From Candidatus Sulfotelmatobacter sp. (GTDB lineage: Bacteria > Acidobacteriota > Terriglobia > Terriglobales > Acidobacteriaceae), in NCBI GenBank assembly GCA_030038255.1, contig JASHPH010000238.1:1-35365 (forward strand): a stretch of 35,365 nt of DNA, read 5' to 3'. This document shows, piece by piece, positions 16,683 to 25,291 of this stretch. Positions within the stretch are counted from its first letter, which is position 1; each line of letters opens with the position of its first letter. Made by a program: the position numbers and the translations under genes. The notes under the pieces were generated by a model, which was not told where the DNA came from, did not search any database, and worked only from the letters and a program-made list of their open reading frames with translations.

Positions 16683-18392
16683 TCACGTCTGCAGCACTCC
16701 CACTTTGAACTCCGGCACGTCCGGATTCAGCGCGGCCGCTTCGAGTGCCTGTGCGATCGCGTCCCGCGTCTCGATCGGATCGATGATCTTGTCGATCCAC
16801 AGCCGGGCGGCACCGTAGCGCGGATCAGTCTGCTCGTCGTAAGTATTTTTCACCGATTCGTAGAGCGCTTTCTTCTCTTCCTCGGTCAATTTCTTTCCAC
16901 CGCGCTCGAGTTGCTTTACCTTGATCTCAACCAGCGTTCCCGCGGCCGAATCGCCGCTCATCACGGCGTATCGGGCCGTGGGCCAGGCAAACACAAAGCG
17001 CGGGTCGTACGCTTTGCCGCACATGGCATAATGGCCAGCGCCGAACGATCCGCCCACGATCACAGTAATCTTGGGCACGACCGAATTCGACACGGCATTC
17101 ACCATTTTCGCGCCGGCCTTAATGATTCCGCTCCACTCCGCATCCCGCCCGACCATGAATCCATTCACATCGTGAAAGAAAATCAGCGGGATCAGATTCT
17201 GATTGCAATCCATGATGAACCGCGCCGCCTTCTCCGCCGATTCGGTATAGATGACGCCGCCAAACTCAATGCGCTTGTGGCCTTCGTGATCGGTCTGCTG
17301 CGCATGCAATTTCTGGTTGGCGACAATGCCTACGGCAAAGCCGCCGATTCGAGCGTAGCCGCAGATCAGCGTCTTGCCGTACTCCGGCTTGTATTCGTCG
17401 AAGCGGCTGCCGTCGAGCACGCGCGCCAGAATCTCCTTCATGTCATAGGGGCGCGCCGGCGAGGAGTCGTAGATGCCGTAGATTTCCTCAGCGGCCAGTT
17501 CCGGCTCGACCGGCTTCTTGCGATCCCACGGCGAAAGCCGCCGGTAGCCCCATTTTTCGACGATCGAGCGAATCCGCGCGATGCAGCCTTCGTCATTGGC
17601 CTCGCGGAAGTCGATGGTGCCGCTAATCGCCGAATGCATCGCCGCTCCACCAAGTTCTTCGGCAGAAACCTTCTGCCCAATCGCTGCCTGCACCAGCGCC
17701 GGGCCGGCAAGAAACAGGCCGCTGCCATCGGTCATGAGCAGGTGGTCGCACATCACCGGCAGATAGCCCCCGCCGGCCACACACATGCCCATGATGGCGG
17801 CAATCTGCGGAATTCCCATCGCCGACATCACCGCATTGTTGCGGAAGACGCGGCCGAAATCGTCGGTGTCGGGAAACACATCCTCTTGCAGTGGCAGAAA
17901 TACCCCCGCGGAATCGACCAGGTAGATCGTGGGAATACGATTCTCGATTGCGATGTTCTGCGCGCGAATCACCTTCTTCGACGTCATGGGAAAAAACGCG
18001 CCCGCCTTTACCGTCGCGTCATTCGCGATGATCATCACAAGCCGCGTGTGTATACGCGCCAATCCAGTGATCACACCCGCGGCCGGTGCTCCGCCCCATT
18101 CTTCGTACATGCCGTGCGCGGCGTGCAGACCGAGTTCGAAGAACGTTCCGGGATCGATGAGCAGTTCGATGCGCTCGCGCGCCGTGAGCCGTCCCTTGGC
18201 GTGCTGGCTCTCGATCGCTTTGCTGCCGCCGCCTTCGCGGATCTTTTCCTCTTCGTTGTGCACTTGCGACATCAGGTCGGCCAGGAACCGCATGTTGGCC
18301 TCAAAGCGCGCCGAGGTGGGGTCGACCCGCGATGCCAGCACGTTGGACAGCGCAGACGAGTTCATCGTGGAGGTTTCGTCGCGGTTGGCCAT
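16683..18392 (-). CDS. Acyl-CoA carboxylase beta subunit (methylcrotonyl-CoA type carboxyltransferase)
   Basis: About 569 residues with the two crotonase-like halves of a biotin-dependent carboxyltransferase. The N half includes MCVAGGGYLPVMCDHLLM; the C half includes IFFHDVNGFMVGRDAEWSGI and VGGSFGAGHYAMCGKAYDPR with its oxyanion-hole glycines. The FVFAWPTARYAVMSGDSAAG segment and the charged insertion after it are typical of methylcrotonyl-CoA carboxylase beta rather than propionyl-CoA carboxylase. It would transfer CO2 from biotin to 3-methylcrotonyl-CoA. The partner biotin carboxylase/carrier subunit is not in the window. The start is uncertain: the ATG at 18392 is used, with ATG 18365 and TTG 18443 as alternatives; none has a clear ribosome site. 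Confidence 0.9.
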   Translation of the reverse strand: MANRDETSTMNSSALSNVLASRVDPTSARFEANMRFLADLMSQVHNEEEKIREGGGSKAIESQHAKGRLTARERIELLIDPGTFFELGLHAAHGMYEEWGGAPAAGVITGLARIHTRLVMIIANDATVKAGAFFPMTSKKVIRAQNIAIENRIPTIYLVDSAGVFLPLQEDVFPDTDDFGRVFRNNAVMSAMGIPQIAAIMGMCVAGGGYLPVMCDHLLMTDGSGLFLAGPALVQAAIGQKVSAEELGGAAMHSAISGTIDFREANDEGCIARIRSIVEKWGYRRLSPWDRKKPVEPELAAEEIYGIYDSSPARPYDMKEILARVLDGSRFDEYKPEYGKTLICGYARIGGFAVGIVANQKLHAQQTDHEGHKRIEFGGVIYTESAEKAARFIMDCNQNLIPLIFFHDVNGFMVGRDAEWSGIIKAGAKMVNAVSNSVVPKITVIVGGSFGAGHYAMCGKAYDPRFVFAWPTARYAVMSGDSAAGTLVEIKVKQLERGGKKLTEEEKKALYESVKNTYDEQTDPRYGAARLWIDKIIDPIETRDAIAQALEAAALNPDVPEFKVGVLQT

Positions 18393-18479
18393 GGGCGAAG
18401 GAGCGGACTGATTACGGTATACCACGGGAGCGGAAAGGCGCAAACCGCACGCCAGTAGCCGCGGTCGGGGATGCGGCGG

Positions 18480-19088
18480 TCAGCTGGGCTGCTCCTGGCG
18501 GCCAGCACTGGCGACTCGACGCACTGCCTCGGCCACAGGATCTTCGGCGATGGCGTCCACCAGTCCCACGTCCAAAGCCCGCAATGCAGTGATTTTCTCG
18601 GCAGCTACAAACATCTCCAGCGCGCGTGCTTTCCCGACCAGCCGAGGCAACCGCTGCGTACCGCCCCAGCCCGTGATCAATCCGAGAGCGGCTCCGCGAT
18701 GGCCGAAGATCGCATGCGGCGAGGAAATCCGATAGCGGCAAGCCAGCGCCAGATCCAGGCCTCCGCCCATGCAGTATCCAGAGATCGCTGCAGCCACCGG
18801 AGCCGGGAATTCGTCCACCAACTGCATCAAGGCCTGCCCCATCTTGGAAAACTCAAACGCGGCAGGGCCATCGAGAGCGGCTATCTCAATTAGTTCCGCT
18901 CCTGCAGAAAAAAACCTCTCATTTCCCGTGATCACGAGCGGCAATCTTTCGCTCGCCAATTGCGGCACCACATCGGCGAGCGCCAGCACACGCTGTCGCG
19001 TAAGTCGATTGGTCCCATCCTCAGAGCACAGGCGCAAAACCGAGACCCGCTGCTGTCGTTCTACGACAAAGAATGAGAGGTCCTTCAT
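18480..19088 (-). CDS. Short crotonase-fold protein lacking both catalytic glutamates
   Basis: A 202-residue enoyl-CoA hydratase/isomerase family member, about 55 residues shorter than usual because the C-terminal helical part is missing. The oxyanion-hole elements FFSAGAELIEI and GYCMGGGLDLALACR are present. The two glutamates used by crotonase are replaced: Asp (D112) in GGGLDLALAC and Ala/Gly in FGHRGAALGLITGWGG, where QPEILLG is usual. It may catalyse another crotonase-family reaction, or only bind acyl-CoA. It sits 87 bases upstream of the carboxylase subunit on the same strand, so a role in the same acyl-CoA pathway is likely. Confidence 0.85.
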   Translation of the reverse strand: MKDLSFFVVERQQRVSVLRLCSEDGTNRLTRQRVLALADVVPQLASERLPLVITGNERFFSAGAELIEIAALDGPAAFEFSKMGQALMQLVDEFPAPVAAAISGYCMGGGLDLALACRYRISSPHAIFGHRGAALGLITGWGGTQRLPRLVGKARALEMFVAAEKITALRALDVGLVDAIAEDPVAEAVRRVASAGRQEQPS

Positions 19089-19151
19089 CTTGTAAAGCGC
19101 AGGGCTTTTCCTTGTCCGATCTTGTTCTTGGAAGGATAAAAGGATTGGCGC

Positions 19152-19571
19152 CTATCCCGCGGCGGGCACGCCGGGCGTCTTCACGTGCGTGCGAATGAAC
19201 TGCACAATGTCATCCATGGCAGTTCCGGGCTGGAAGATTGCCGCGACTCCCGCCTTCTTGAGGCCTTCGACATCCTGATCAGGAATGATGCCGCCGACCA
19301 GCACAATCACATCTTCCATCTTGTTTTGCTTGAGCAGATCCATGACGCGTGGCACGATGGCGTTGTGCGCACCGGAGAGAATCGACAGCCCGATCACCTG
19401 CACATCTTCCTGCAACGCTGCATTGACAACCATCTCTGGCGTTTGCCGCAGGCCCGTGTAAATGACTTCCATGCCGGCATCGCGCAGCGCGCGCGCAATC
19501 ACCTTGGCGCCGCGATCATGCCCGTCGAGCCCGGGCTTGGCCACCAGGACGCGAATCTTGAGATCAGCCAT
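19152..19571 (-). CDS. B12-binding small subunit/domain of methylmalonyl-CoA mutase type
   Basis: A 139-residue stand-alone cobalamin-binding domain. It has the base-off DxHxxG motif (D16, H18, G21 in LDGHDRGAK), the [10 protein letters not shown] loop with S63, and the [10 protein letters not shown] glycine motif (93-94). In two-subunit mutases this chain pairs with a catalytic TIM-barrel chain that isomerises methylmalonyl-CoA/succinyl-CoA or related substrates. That partner is not in the window. The start is the ATG at 19571; upstream in-frame codons run into an intergenic repeat. A clear ribosome site is lacking. Confidence 0.92.
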   Translation of the reverse strand: MADLKIRVLVAKPGLDGHDRGAKVIARALRDAGMEVIYTGLRQTPEMVVNAALQEDVQVIGLSILSGAHNAIVPRVMDLLKQNKMEDVIVLVGGIIPDQDVEGLKKAGVAAIFQPGTAMDDIVQFIRTHVKTPGVPAAG

Positions 19572-19582
19572 GACAGAACATT

Positions 19583-19659
19583 TAACCACAGAGAGCACTG
19601 AGGATCACAGGCGAATTCTGCGGTGATGTCCCTGTGTTCCTCTGTGGCCTCTGTGGTTA
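19583..19659. repeat. Dyad repeat TAACCACAGAG...CTCTGTGGTTA
   Basis: Perfect 11-bp inverted arms at 19583-19593 and 19649-19659, with further partial symmetry inside. It occupies the whole gap between the glycosylase and B12-subunit genes. The TTA at 19657-19659 is also the stop codon (TAA on the minus strand) of the glycosylase, so the element's end is part of the gene. This AACCACAGAG-type dyad is, from memory, a widespread intergenic element. Confidence 0.6.
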
Positions 19660-20256
19660 CAGCGTCTTGATATCCAGACTCCGCCACAAATACCAGCACG
19701 CGATGCTGCGGTACGGCGCCCACGGTTTCGCGATTTTCTCCATGACGTGCGGTTTGGGCAGTTTGCGCTTGCGGTAATGCTTCTTAATCGCCGCCTGCAC
19801 GCCGTAATCTCCCGTGGGCAGCACATCCGGACGCCGCAGCGTGAACATCAGAAACATGTGCGCCGTCCACACGCCAATCCCTTTCACCTGGGTTAGGTGC
19901 TTGATCACTTCATCGTCAGTCATGTCGGGCAATCTCGCGAAGTTCAGCAAGCCGTCGCGGGTCTTAATCGCCAGGTCCTTCAGGTACGCGGATTTTTGCT
20001 TCGAAAGCCCCACGCCGCGCAGTTGCTCGTCATTCAGCTTGAGGATTCCCTCCGGCGTGAGAGGATCGCCGGCAAGATCGGTGAAGCGCTTGAAGATCGT
20101 CGCCGCAGCCTGGCCGTTCAACTGCTGATAGAGGATCGATTCAGCCAGGCTGTGAAACTCCGGCGGCCCGTACTCCATGCGGAAGGGGCCCACACGTTCG
20201 ATGATCGAACGCAGAACCGGATCGGCTTTCTTGAGGTGCGCGACTGCTTTTCGCAT
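19657..20256 (-). CDS. DNA-3-methyladenine glycosylase II-like (HhH-GPD, AlkA type)
   Basis: A 199-residue base-excision DNA glycosylase. The helix-hairpin-helix is LTQVKGIGVWTAHMFLMF (121-138), followed by the GPD region and catalytic Asp D150 in VLPTGDYGVQ. No C-terminal CxxC iron-sulfur cluster is present, which points to AlkA/Mag rather than MutY/Nth. The N-terminal AlkA extension is absent, as in Mag1-type enzymes. It would remove alkylated purines from DNA. It is unrelated in function to the acyl-CoA genes that follow it on the same strand. Confidence 0.9.
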   Translation of the reverse strand: MRKAVAHLKKADPVLRSIIERVGPFRMEYGPPEFHSLAESILYQQLNGQAAATIFKRFTDLAGDPLTPEGILKLNDEQLRGVGLSKQKSAYLKDLAIKTRDGLLNFARLPDMTDDEVIKHLTQVKGIGVWTAHMFLMFTLRRPDVLPTGDYGVQAAIKKHYRKRKLPKPHVMEKIAKPWAPYRSIACWYLWRSLDIKTL

Positions 20257-20340
20257 GCCCTATAGGTTTAACACAAAAAACCGTTTCTGGGCGAACAAAA
20301 AACGAATCGCCGCAGCCGCGCAGCGTGCCTCACGCCCGCC

Positions 20341-20790
20341 CTATTGCGCCCTCTTGATCGCGATCCCCATCACTTCAAACCTTCCCCCGCGCACGAGTTT
20401 ATCGGTGCCAATGAACGCCCGGGCCGGATAGTCGCCGTGAAAATATGTCTTGTAGACCGCATTGAAAGTCTCGTATAGCTTCAAGTCTGTACAAAAAATC
20501 TGCAGCGACACCACATCTTCCATGGACATCCCCGCCGCCTCGACCGTCGACTTGATTCCTTCGATCACTAGGCGCGCTTCGTCTTCCGCGCCGGCCGGCG
20601 GCTGGCCGGTCTTCTCCAGGCCGATATGCCCGGCAATGTAGAGGGTGTTTCCGACCAACACCGCATCGCTGAAGGGCAACGCCTGGGCGTCCGCGGGTCT
20701 CGGTTTCACAATGAATTTGCGATCTGCACCTGCCGCCGCCAAGCATGCTGTAAGGAACAAAACTGCCACAAACATTCTTTGAGATTTCAT
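20341..20790 (-). CDS. RidA/YjgF-family protein with signal peptide
   Basis: A 149-residue protein. Residues 1-21 (RMFVAVLFLTACLAAAGA) form a signal peptide, so it is exported, unlike most cytosolic RidA deaminases. The rest is a complete RidA fold: FSDAVLVGNTLYIAGHIGLE, then AAGMSMEDVVSLQIFCTDL, then YPARAFIGTDKLVRGGRFEV. The Arg of PAR, which in RidA binds the substrate carboxylate, is kept. The start is the ATG at 20790 with GAGG six bases upstream. Its periplasmic substrate is unknown. Confidence 0.9.
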   Translation of the reverse strand: MKSQRMFVAVLFLTACLAAAGADRKFIVKPRPADAQALPFSDAVLVGNTLYIAGHIGLEKTGQPPAGAEDEARLVIEGIKSTVEAAGMSMEDVVSLQIFCTDLKLYETFNAVYKTYFHGDYPARAFIGTDKLVRGGRFEVMGIAIKRAQ

Positions 20791-20837
20791 GGTTGTCCTC
20801 GCGAAGAGATTCAAATTGGACCTGCAGGCTACCACCA

Positions 20838-22037
20838 TTACCACCACGCGGCCAGCAGCAGTCCCGCGCCGCCTCCGCCCAGCACCACCCACGCCGGATT
20901 CACTTTCCACCGCAACAGCACGGCCAGCGCCGCCGCAGCGATGACCCACGCCGGCCAGCCGTGAAGGGCGTCGGCGGCCAGCTTGAAGGTCACCCCCGCC
21001 ATCAATGCCACCGCGCATACATTGACGGCGTCCAGAAACGCCGCCATCCACGCGGACTGGCGCAACCGAAACAATACCGGCGCCAGCAGCGCCACAAAGA
21101 AAAACGACGGCAGAAAAATGGCAACCGTAGCGACCGCCGCTCCCGGCACACCACCGAGAATGTATCCGATAAACGTTGCCGTCGAGAGCACCGGCCCGGG
21201 TGTAAATTGCCCGATCGCGACCGCGTCCAGCAATTGCTGTTGCGTCAGCCACGCATGCTGCCGGATCAATCCATCCTCAAGAAATGCCAGCAGCACGTAT
21301 CCGCCGCCGTAAAGCACCGCGCCCACGCGCAGGAAAAAAAGCGCGATTTTCCCCATCGATGGCACGGTCGGCGGAACGGCAGCCGAGATCGCAGCCGCAA
21401 GCGTGAGAAATCGTGGCCGCATCCACGTTGGCAGAACCCACATTGCCGCGCTCGCCCGCAGCGCTGACGCCCGCCGCGCCAGCATGCCAACGATCGCGCC
21501 ACCGAAAAGAATCGCAATCGGATTCAGCCCGAGAAAGAATGCAGCCAGCGCTAGCGCACCGAGCACCACCAGCCCTGCATCCTTCACCGCCGTTTTTCCT
21601 AACCGCCAGATCGCGATCGCGATCACCGCAATCACCGCCGGCTTGATCCCGTACAGAACAGACGCGGCCTGCGGCAGCGCCCCGAATCGGGTGTAGGCCC
21701 ACGCGAATGCCCCCGTGATCAGCGCGGCCGGCAGAATAAAGCTTGCTCCGGCGACGCACAGCCCCGCCCACCCCGCCCGCGCGAACCCCACGTTGATGGC
21801 CATCTCCGTGGAAGTGGGTCCAGGGATCAGGTTGGCCGCGCCCAGCATGTCGAGGAATTGTTGCCGCGTGAGCCACTGCCGCTTGCGAACGACTTCACCC
21901 TCGATCAGGGCGATGTGCGCCGCCGGCCCGCCAAAGCTGATCGCGCCAAGCTTGAGGAATAGAAACGCCAGCTCCCGCAGCCGAGCGGCGAACGACGGTG
22001 GCAATGCCGCGGGAACCGCTTCCTGCGGGGCAATCAT
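20838..22037 (-). CDS. chrA: Chromate transporter (ChrA, long two-domain form)
   Basis: A 399-residue membrane protein with the duplicated CHR domains of the long ChrA family and about ten to twelve membrane helices. The first domain has LGAISFGGPAAHIAL and NLIPGPTSTEMAINVGF; the second has GAVLYGGGYVLLAFLE and GQFTPGPVLSTATFIGY. Characterised members export chromate; many homologues have untested substrates. The DoxX gene ends four bases before its start, so both are probably one transcript. No chromate reductase or ChrB regulator is nearby. Confidence 0.92.
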   Translation of the reverse strand: MIAPQEAVPAALPPSFAARLRELAFLFLKLGAISFGGPAAHIALIEGEVVRKRQWLTRQQFLDMLGAANLIPGPTSTEMAINVGFARAGWAGLCVAGASFILPAALITGAFAWAYTRFGALPQAASVLYGIKPAVIAVIAIAIWRLGKTAVKDAGLVVLGALALAAFFLGLNPIAILFGGAIVGMLARRASALRASAAMWVLPTWMRPRFLTLAAAISAAVPPTVPSMGKIALFFLRVGAVLYGGGYVLLAFLEDGLIRQHAWLTQQQLLDAVAIGQFTPGPVLSTATFIGYILGGVPGAAVATVAIFLPSFFFVALLAPVLFRLRQSAWMAAFLDAVNVCAVALMAGVTFKLAADALHGWPAWVIAAAALAVLLRWKVNPAWVVLGGGGAGLLLAAWW

Positions 22038-22041
22038 TCGC

Positions 22042-22470
22042 TCACCATGGCTTCCTGTCGGTTTCTGAGCCCAGGTTGCGTCGGCCTCCGGACACCAGAA
22101 GAAAAATCAGGCACATCAGCATGGCAAAATCGGTGCGGGCATCGCTGACCATAAACCAAAATCCCTGGGTTGGTCTAGTCAACTCGGGAATTTTCGTAGT
22201 GACGATCGCCGTACAAATGATGATCAAGAGGGGAATCGCCGCGATCCTGGTAAGCACCCCGATCAGAACCAACAGCCCGCACACGATTTCAAACGTTCCC
22301 ACGAAATGCGCCGTAAATGCAGGATGCGCAAAACCAATCCGCGTGAACCGGTTCACTCCCATGTTCGGATCGGTGAATTTCAAAATTCCCTGGTAGAAAA
22401 AAATCAGCCCCACAGCAACCCGGATGAATACGGCACCCCGGCAAGCGACCACTTTTTGTCTGAAGCTCAC
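22042..22470 (-). CDS. DoxX family membrane protein
   Basis: A 142-residue protein with four predicted membrane helices (about 14-31, 54-72, 77-95 and 112-128). The pattern VAVGLIFFYQGILKFTDP at the first helix and HFVGTFEIVCGLLVLIGVLT at the second is that of DoxX. The start is a GTG at 22470, preceded by AGGTGAG at a suitable distance. Members are often tied to redox stress or quinone-linked oxidation, but the role here is unknown. It lies immediately upstream of chrA on the same strand. Confidence 0.88.
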   Translation of the reverse strand: MSFRQKVVACRGAVFIRVAVGLIFFYQGILKFTDPNMGVNRFTRIGFAHPAFTAHFVGTFEIVCGLLVLIGVLTRIAAIPLLIIICTAIVTTKIPELTRPTQGFWFMVSDARTDFAMLMCLIFLLVSGGRRNLGSETDRKPW

Positions 22471-22517
22471 TTTCGTCTCACCTGTCTCGCGCGACGCAAG
22501 AAATGCATTCTTTCAAC

Positions 22518-23480
22518 TCAGGAAAGAAATTCCACCGTTTTTTGAATCAGGTCAGCTGTCGGCTTGTAGGGATCGCCCGGCGCATCGTACTCGATCGAGC
22601 AATATCCCTTGTAGTTGTTTTTCCTCAGGATTCGAAATGTCCGCGCCAAGTCGACGTGCACCGCCTTGCCTTGTTCATTTACTTCGCCATCTTTCACGTG
22701 GCAGATGCCGTAAGCATGCGCAAACATCGCATCCACGGCGCGGTAGGCAAAGTCTTCGTCGTGGGCCGCCAGCGAGTTGCCGAAATCAGGCAGCCCGCGC
22801 AGCCACGGACTGTTCACTTTTTCGATGACCTGCACAATGAAGAAGGGATCTTCGCTGACCGGGTCGTCGTTTTCGAGATGCACTACGACATTTTTCTTCT
22901 GCGCATATTCGACCACGCGCGAAAGCGTATCTGCCGTGCGGCCCACGTCCGGCTTTGAGTCCTGCGCTCGTTCAATATGTGTACGAATGCTCGGCGATCC
23001 GAGTGCCGCCGCCACATCCACCCAGTGTTTACCCGCCATGATAGCGCGTTCGCGCTCGAGCGCGTCCGCTGAGTACTGGCTGAATTCTTCGTCCACCGCA
23101 ATGTTCACAACTGACGAGTGCGCTTTCTCAACGCCCGTCCGGAACTGTTCGAGATACGCTGCGTCGGTCGCAGGAAAAACGCGGCTCCAGGGCTCAATGT
23201 TGTGGATGTTGAACCTCTGCGCAACGTGCCCTGCGAAATTCTTGAATTCGATTTGTTGCGCAGCTGGAACCGGACTCGGTGTCCTGCCGTCCCATCCCTT
23301 CCAACCCAAGATGTGTTCGCGAAAAGGATACGCTGCCACGGCAATCCGCTTGCGGGGTTCAGAAGGAAAATGAACCGAAGGCTGCGCACTCTCTGCACGC
23401 AAGAATTGAGGCAGCAAACAGGTGCCGGCAACCATTCCCGCGCATCGGCCAAGAAACTGTCTGCGAGTAGTCGCACTCAT
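22518..23480 (-). CDS. Tat-exported sugar phosphate isomerase/epimerase-like TIM barrel
   Basis: A 320-residue protein. The N-terminus MSATTRRQFLGRC followed by a hydrophobic segment is a twin-arginine signal, implying export in folded form. The body matches the AP-endonuclease-2/xylose-isomerase-like barrel: VVVHLENDDPVSEDP, PDFGNSL, ICHVKDGEVNE and YCSIEYDAPGDP provide the usual Glu/Asp/His metal ligands. Family members isomerise or epimerise sugars and inositols; the substrate cannot be assigned. The start is the ATG at 23480, which places the RR motif at residues 6-7. Confidence 0.88.
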   Translation of the reverse strand: MSATTRRQFLGRCAGMVAGTCLLPQFLRAESAQPSVHFPSEPRKRIAVAAYPFREHILGWKGWDGRTPSPVPAAQQIEFKNFAGHVAQRFNIHNIEPWSRVFPATDAAYLEQFRTGVEKAHSSVVNIAVDEEFSQYSADALERERAIMAGKHWVDVAAALGSPSIRTHIERAQDSKPDVGRTADTLSRVVEYAQKKNVVVHLENDDPVSEDPFFIVQVIEKVNSPWLRGLPDFGNSLAAHDEDFAYRAVDAMFAHAYGICHVKDGEVNEQGKAVHVDLARTFRILRKNNYKGYCSIEYDAPGDPYKPTADLIQKTVEFLS

Positions 23481-23506
23481 GCGCGACAGTGTAACAGAGG
23501 GAAATC

Positions 23507-23704
23507 TCAATGGCAGTTGCTGCTAACAGGCGGTCGGTGGCGGCTCTGCGACTGCTTGTGGTGCACCTCCCACATGTGCACAACCCCAAACAGGACGTAC
23601 ATCGCTATGGAACCGACTGCAGGGAGGACATAAATGAGGGCGCGCTCCATGCCGAACAGCACGCTCGACACGATGACAGTCGAGACCAACACGATTCTCT
23701 TCAT
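23507..23704 (-). CDS. Small membrane protein, unknown function
   Basis: A 65-residue protein with two hydrophobic helices (about 3-19 and 22-42: IVLVSTVIVSSVLFG and LIYVLPAVGSIAMYVLFGVV) and a His-rich basic tail. The ATG at 23704 is preceded by a perfect GGAGG (23710-23714, complement) at six bases, which is strong evidence that it is translated. I do not recognise the family. It precedes the TIM-barrel gene by 26 bases. Confidence 0.65.
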   Translation of the reverse strand: MKRIVLVSTVIVSSVLFGMERALIYVLPAVGSIAMYVLFGVVHMWEVHHKQSQSRHRPPVSSNCH

Positions 23705-23779
23705 CGGGACCTCCCCATCCACCGCGCTCCCTGAAGTGTCAAAAAGCCGCCCCACGTGCTCGCGGCGCGGGACGGATGC

Positions 23780-25291
23780 TCACGGCTGTACCCCAATCTC
23801 AAAGTTCAAAGTTGAGAGAGACAGCCGGTACTGATATTGCGCGTTCACATAGCCGATCGCGGCATCGGTCTGCTGCAACTGTGCCTGACTCAGTTCGACA
23901 ATCGATCCCAGGCCAAGCTGATATCTGCTCTGCGCGAGACTCAAGCCCAGATCGGCTTCCTTCGCCAGTTCAGCTGCCACGCCCACGCGCTGAAATGCAG
24001 TGTTGGTAGAGAGCCATGCCGTGCGCACGTCGCGGACTACCCGGTCTCGCAGATCGCGTGTGCTTTCTGCAGCGGCCTGGGCCTTATAATTTGCCTCTGA
24101 TGCCTGTGCCGTGAATAGAAAGCCATTGAAGATCGGAATGTTCATATTCACGCCAATGGCTCCGTACCAGCTGGAGACGAAATAGTTGGGAAAGCAGTTT
24201 CCGAAGCAGTCCGGGCGCACGGGGGTCACACCCACCAGGCCGAGAGTGCTGATAGTGGGCAAGAGTTGATCGCGCTGGGCGCGACGGAACTTTTCCGCGG
24301 CTTGCTGCTCGTAGGCGAGTGCCTGCAGATCGGGGCGCTGGCGCAACGCAGTGCTGATGAGCACGTCCACGTCCGGTGGCGGTGCCGGGGTTTGCGACTC
24401 CTCATCGCTTAGCTCATAGCTAACCTGCTTGTCGAAGCCGAGTACCGCTGAAAGCGCTGCGCTCGTGGAATCGACGTTGTTTTGCGCATCGAGCTGCAAC
24501 AGCTTGGCCTGCGAGAGATTTACTTGCGCAAAAGCCAAATCCAGGTTTGACTTCAGCTTGTTCTTCGCCAGTTCGTCGACCTGATGTTCCACCGATTGCC
24601 GCGTCGTCACCGTCTGCTGCGCGACCTTGAGCAGAGCTTGCGCCTGCAACGCGTTGTAAAAGGCTTGGTCCGTGGCGAGAACGATATCTTCCACGGTAGC
24701 CAGCGCATTTGCGTTTTGCGCTTTTTCTTGCAGCTTTGCGGACGACACCAAATTGACGGTGCGCCCGAAATCCGTGATGAGCTGGCTGAGGCTTACCCCG
24801 GTTCCGGCATGTTCCAGCAGCCGCGATGCCGTCAGAGCGCCGGCTCCAATACGGCTGCCTTCATTCGCGTCGACAGCCGTCATGGCGCCATTGAAGTTGG
24901 GAAGTTCCGCCGCTCTGGTCTCGCGATAGATCTGATGTTGCGCCAGCGCGAGCAGGCGTCCCACGCTGATACGGGGATTGTTCTTCAAGGCCAGCTGCTC
25001 CGCCTGCGCGCGCGTCAAATGCATTGCGCCGGCAGGTGCTTGAGGCGCCTGCTGCCCTGGCGCCTGGCCCATGGACGAGTCAGCCTGCAATTCCGTGCTG
25101 CGAGGCAAGCCCGCAGCCAGCGAGACCTCCAACCGCGGGGCCGCAACCGCGGGCGTTGGCAGTGATGATGACTGCGGTTCCGGCGCCGAAGGCAAGCCAT
25201 CGCCAGAAACTCGCTGGTCAGGCGCCTGTGCGGATAGAAGTGTCGGCAAGATTAACAGCAGCGTGCACAGCAAAGTATTGGCCCTCGTCAT
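23780..25291 (-). CDS. TolC-family outer membrane efflux channel
   Basis: A 503-residue protein with signal peptide (TRANTLLCTLLLILPTLLSA) and two outer-membrane efflux repeats rich in long helices, for example LTRAQAEQLALKNNPRISVG and YQLGLGSIVELSQAQLQQTD. A proline/serine-rich linker of about 60 residues follows the signal. A CFGNC pair near WYGAIGVNMNIPIFNG lies at the repeat junction. The start is the ATG at 25291 with GAGG upstream; the longer frame reaching 25465 overlaps the permease stop. It is the third gene of the adaptor-permease-channel operon. Confidence 0.92.
   Translation of the reverse strand: MTRANTLLCTLLLILPTLLSAQAPDQRVSGDGLPSAPEPQSSSLPTPAVAAPRLEVSLAAGLPRSTELQADSSMGQAPGQQAPQAPAGAMHLTRAQAEQLALKNNPRISVGRLLALAQHQIYRETRAAELPNFNGAMTAVDANEGSRIGAGALTASRLLEHAGTGVSLSQLITDFGRTVNLVSSAKLQEKAQNANALATVEDIVLATDQAFYNALQAQALLKVAQQTVTTRQSVEHQVDELAKNKLKSNLDLAFAQVNLSQAKLLQLDAQNNVDSTSAALSAVLGFDKQVSYELSDEESQTPAPPPDVDVLISTALRQRPDLQALAYEQQAAEKFRRAQRDQLLPTISTLGLVGVTPVRPDCFGNCFPNYFVSSWYGAIGVNMNIPIFNGFLFTAQASEANYKAQAAAESTRDLRDRVVRDVRTAWLSTNTAFQRVGVAAELAKEADLGLSLAQSRYQLGLGSIVELSQAQLQQTDAAIGYVNAQYQYRLSLSTLNFEIGVQP

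Noticed and set aside
16911-18458. A 515-codon open frame on the plus strand
   Set aside because: It lies exactly opposite the carboxylase beta subunit, is His/Arg-rich with no recognisable domain, and is explained by the codon bias of the real gene.
20791-21252. In-frame upstream extension of the RidA-like protein
   Set aside because: It overlaps chrA, is Gly/Arg-rich nonsense, and the ATG at 20790 has both a ribosome site and a signal peptide.
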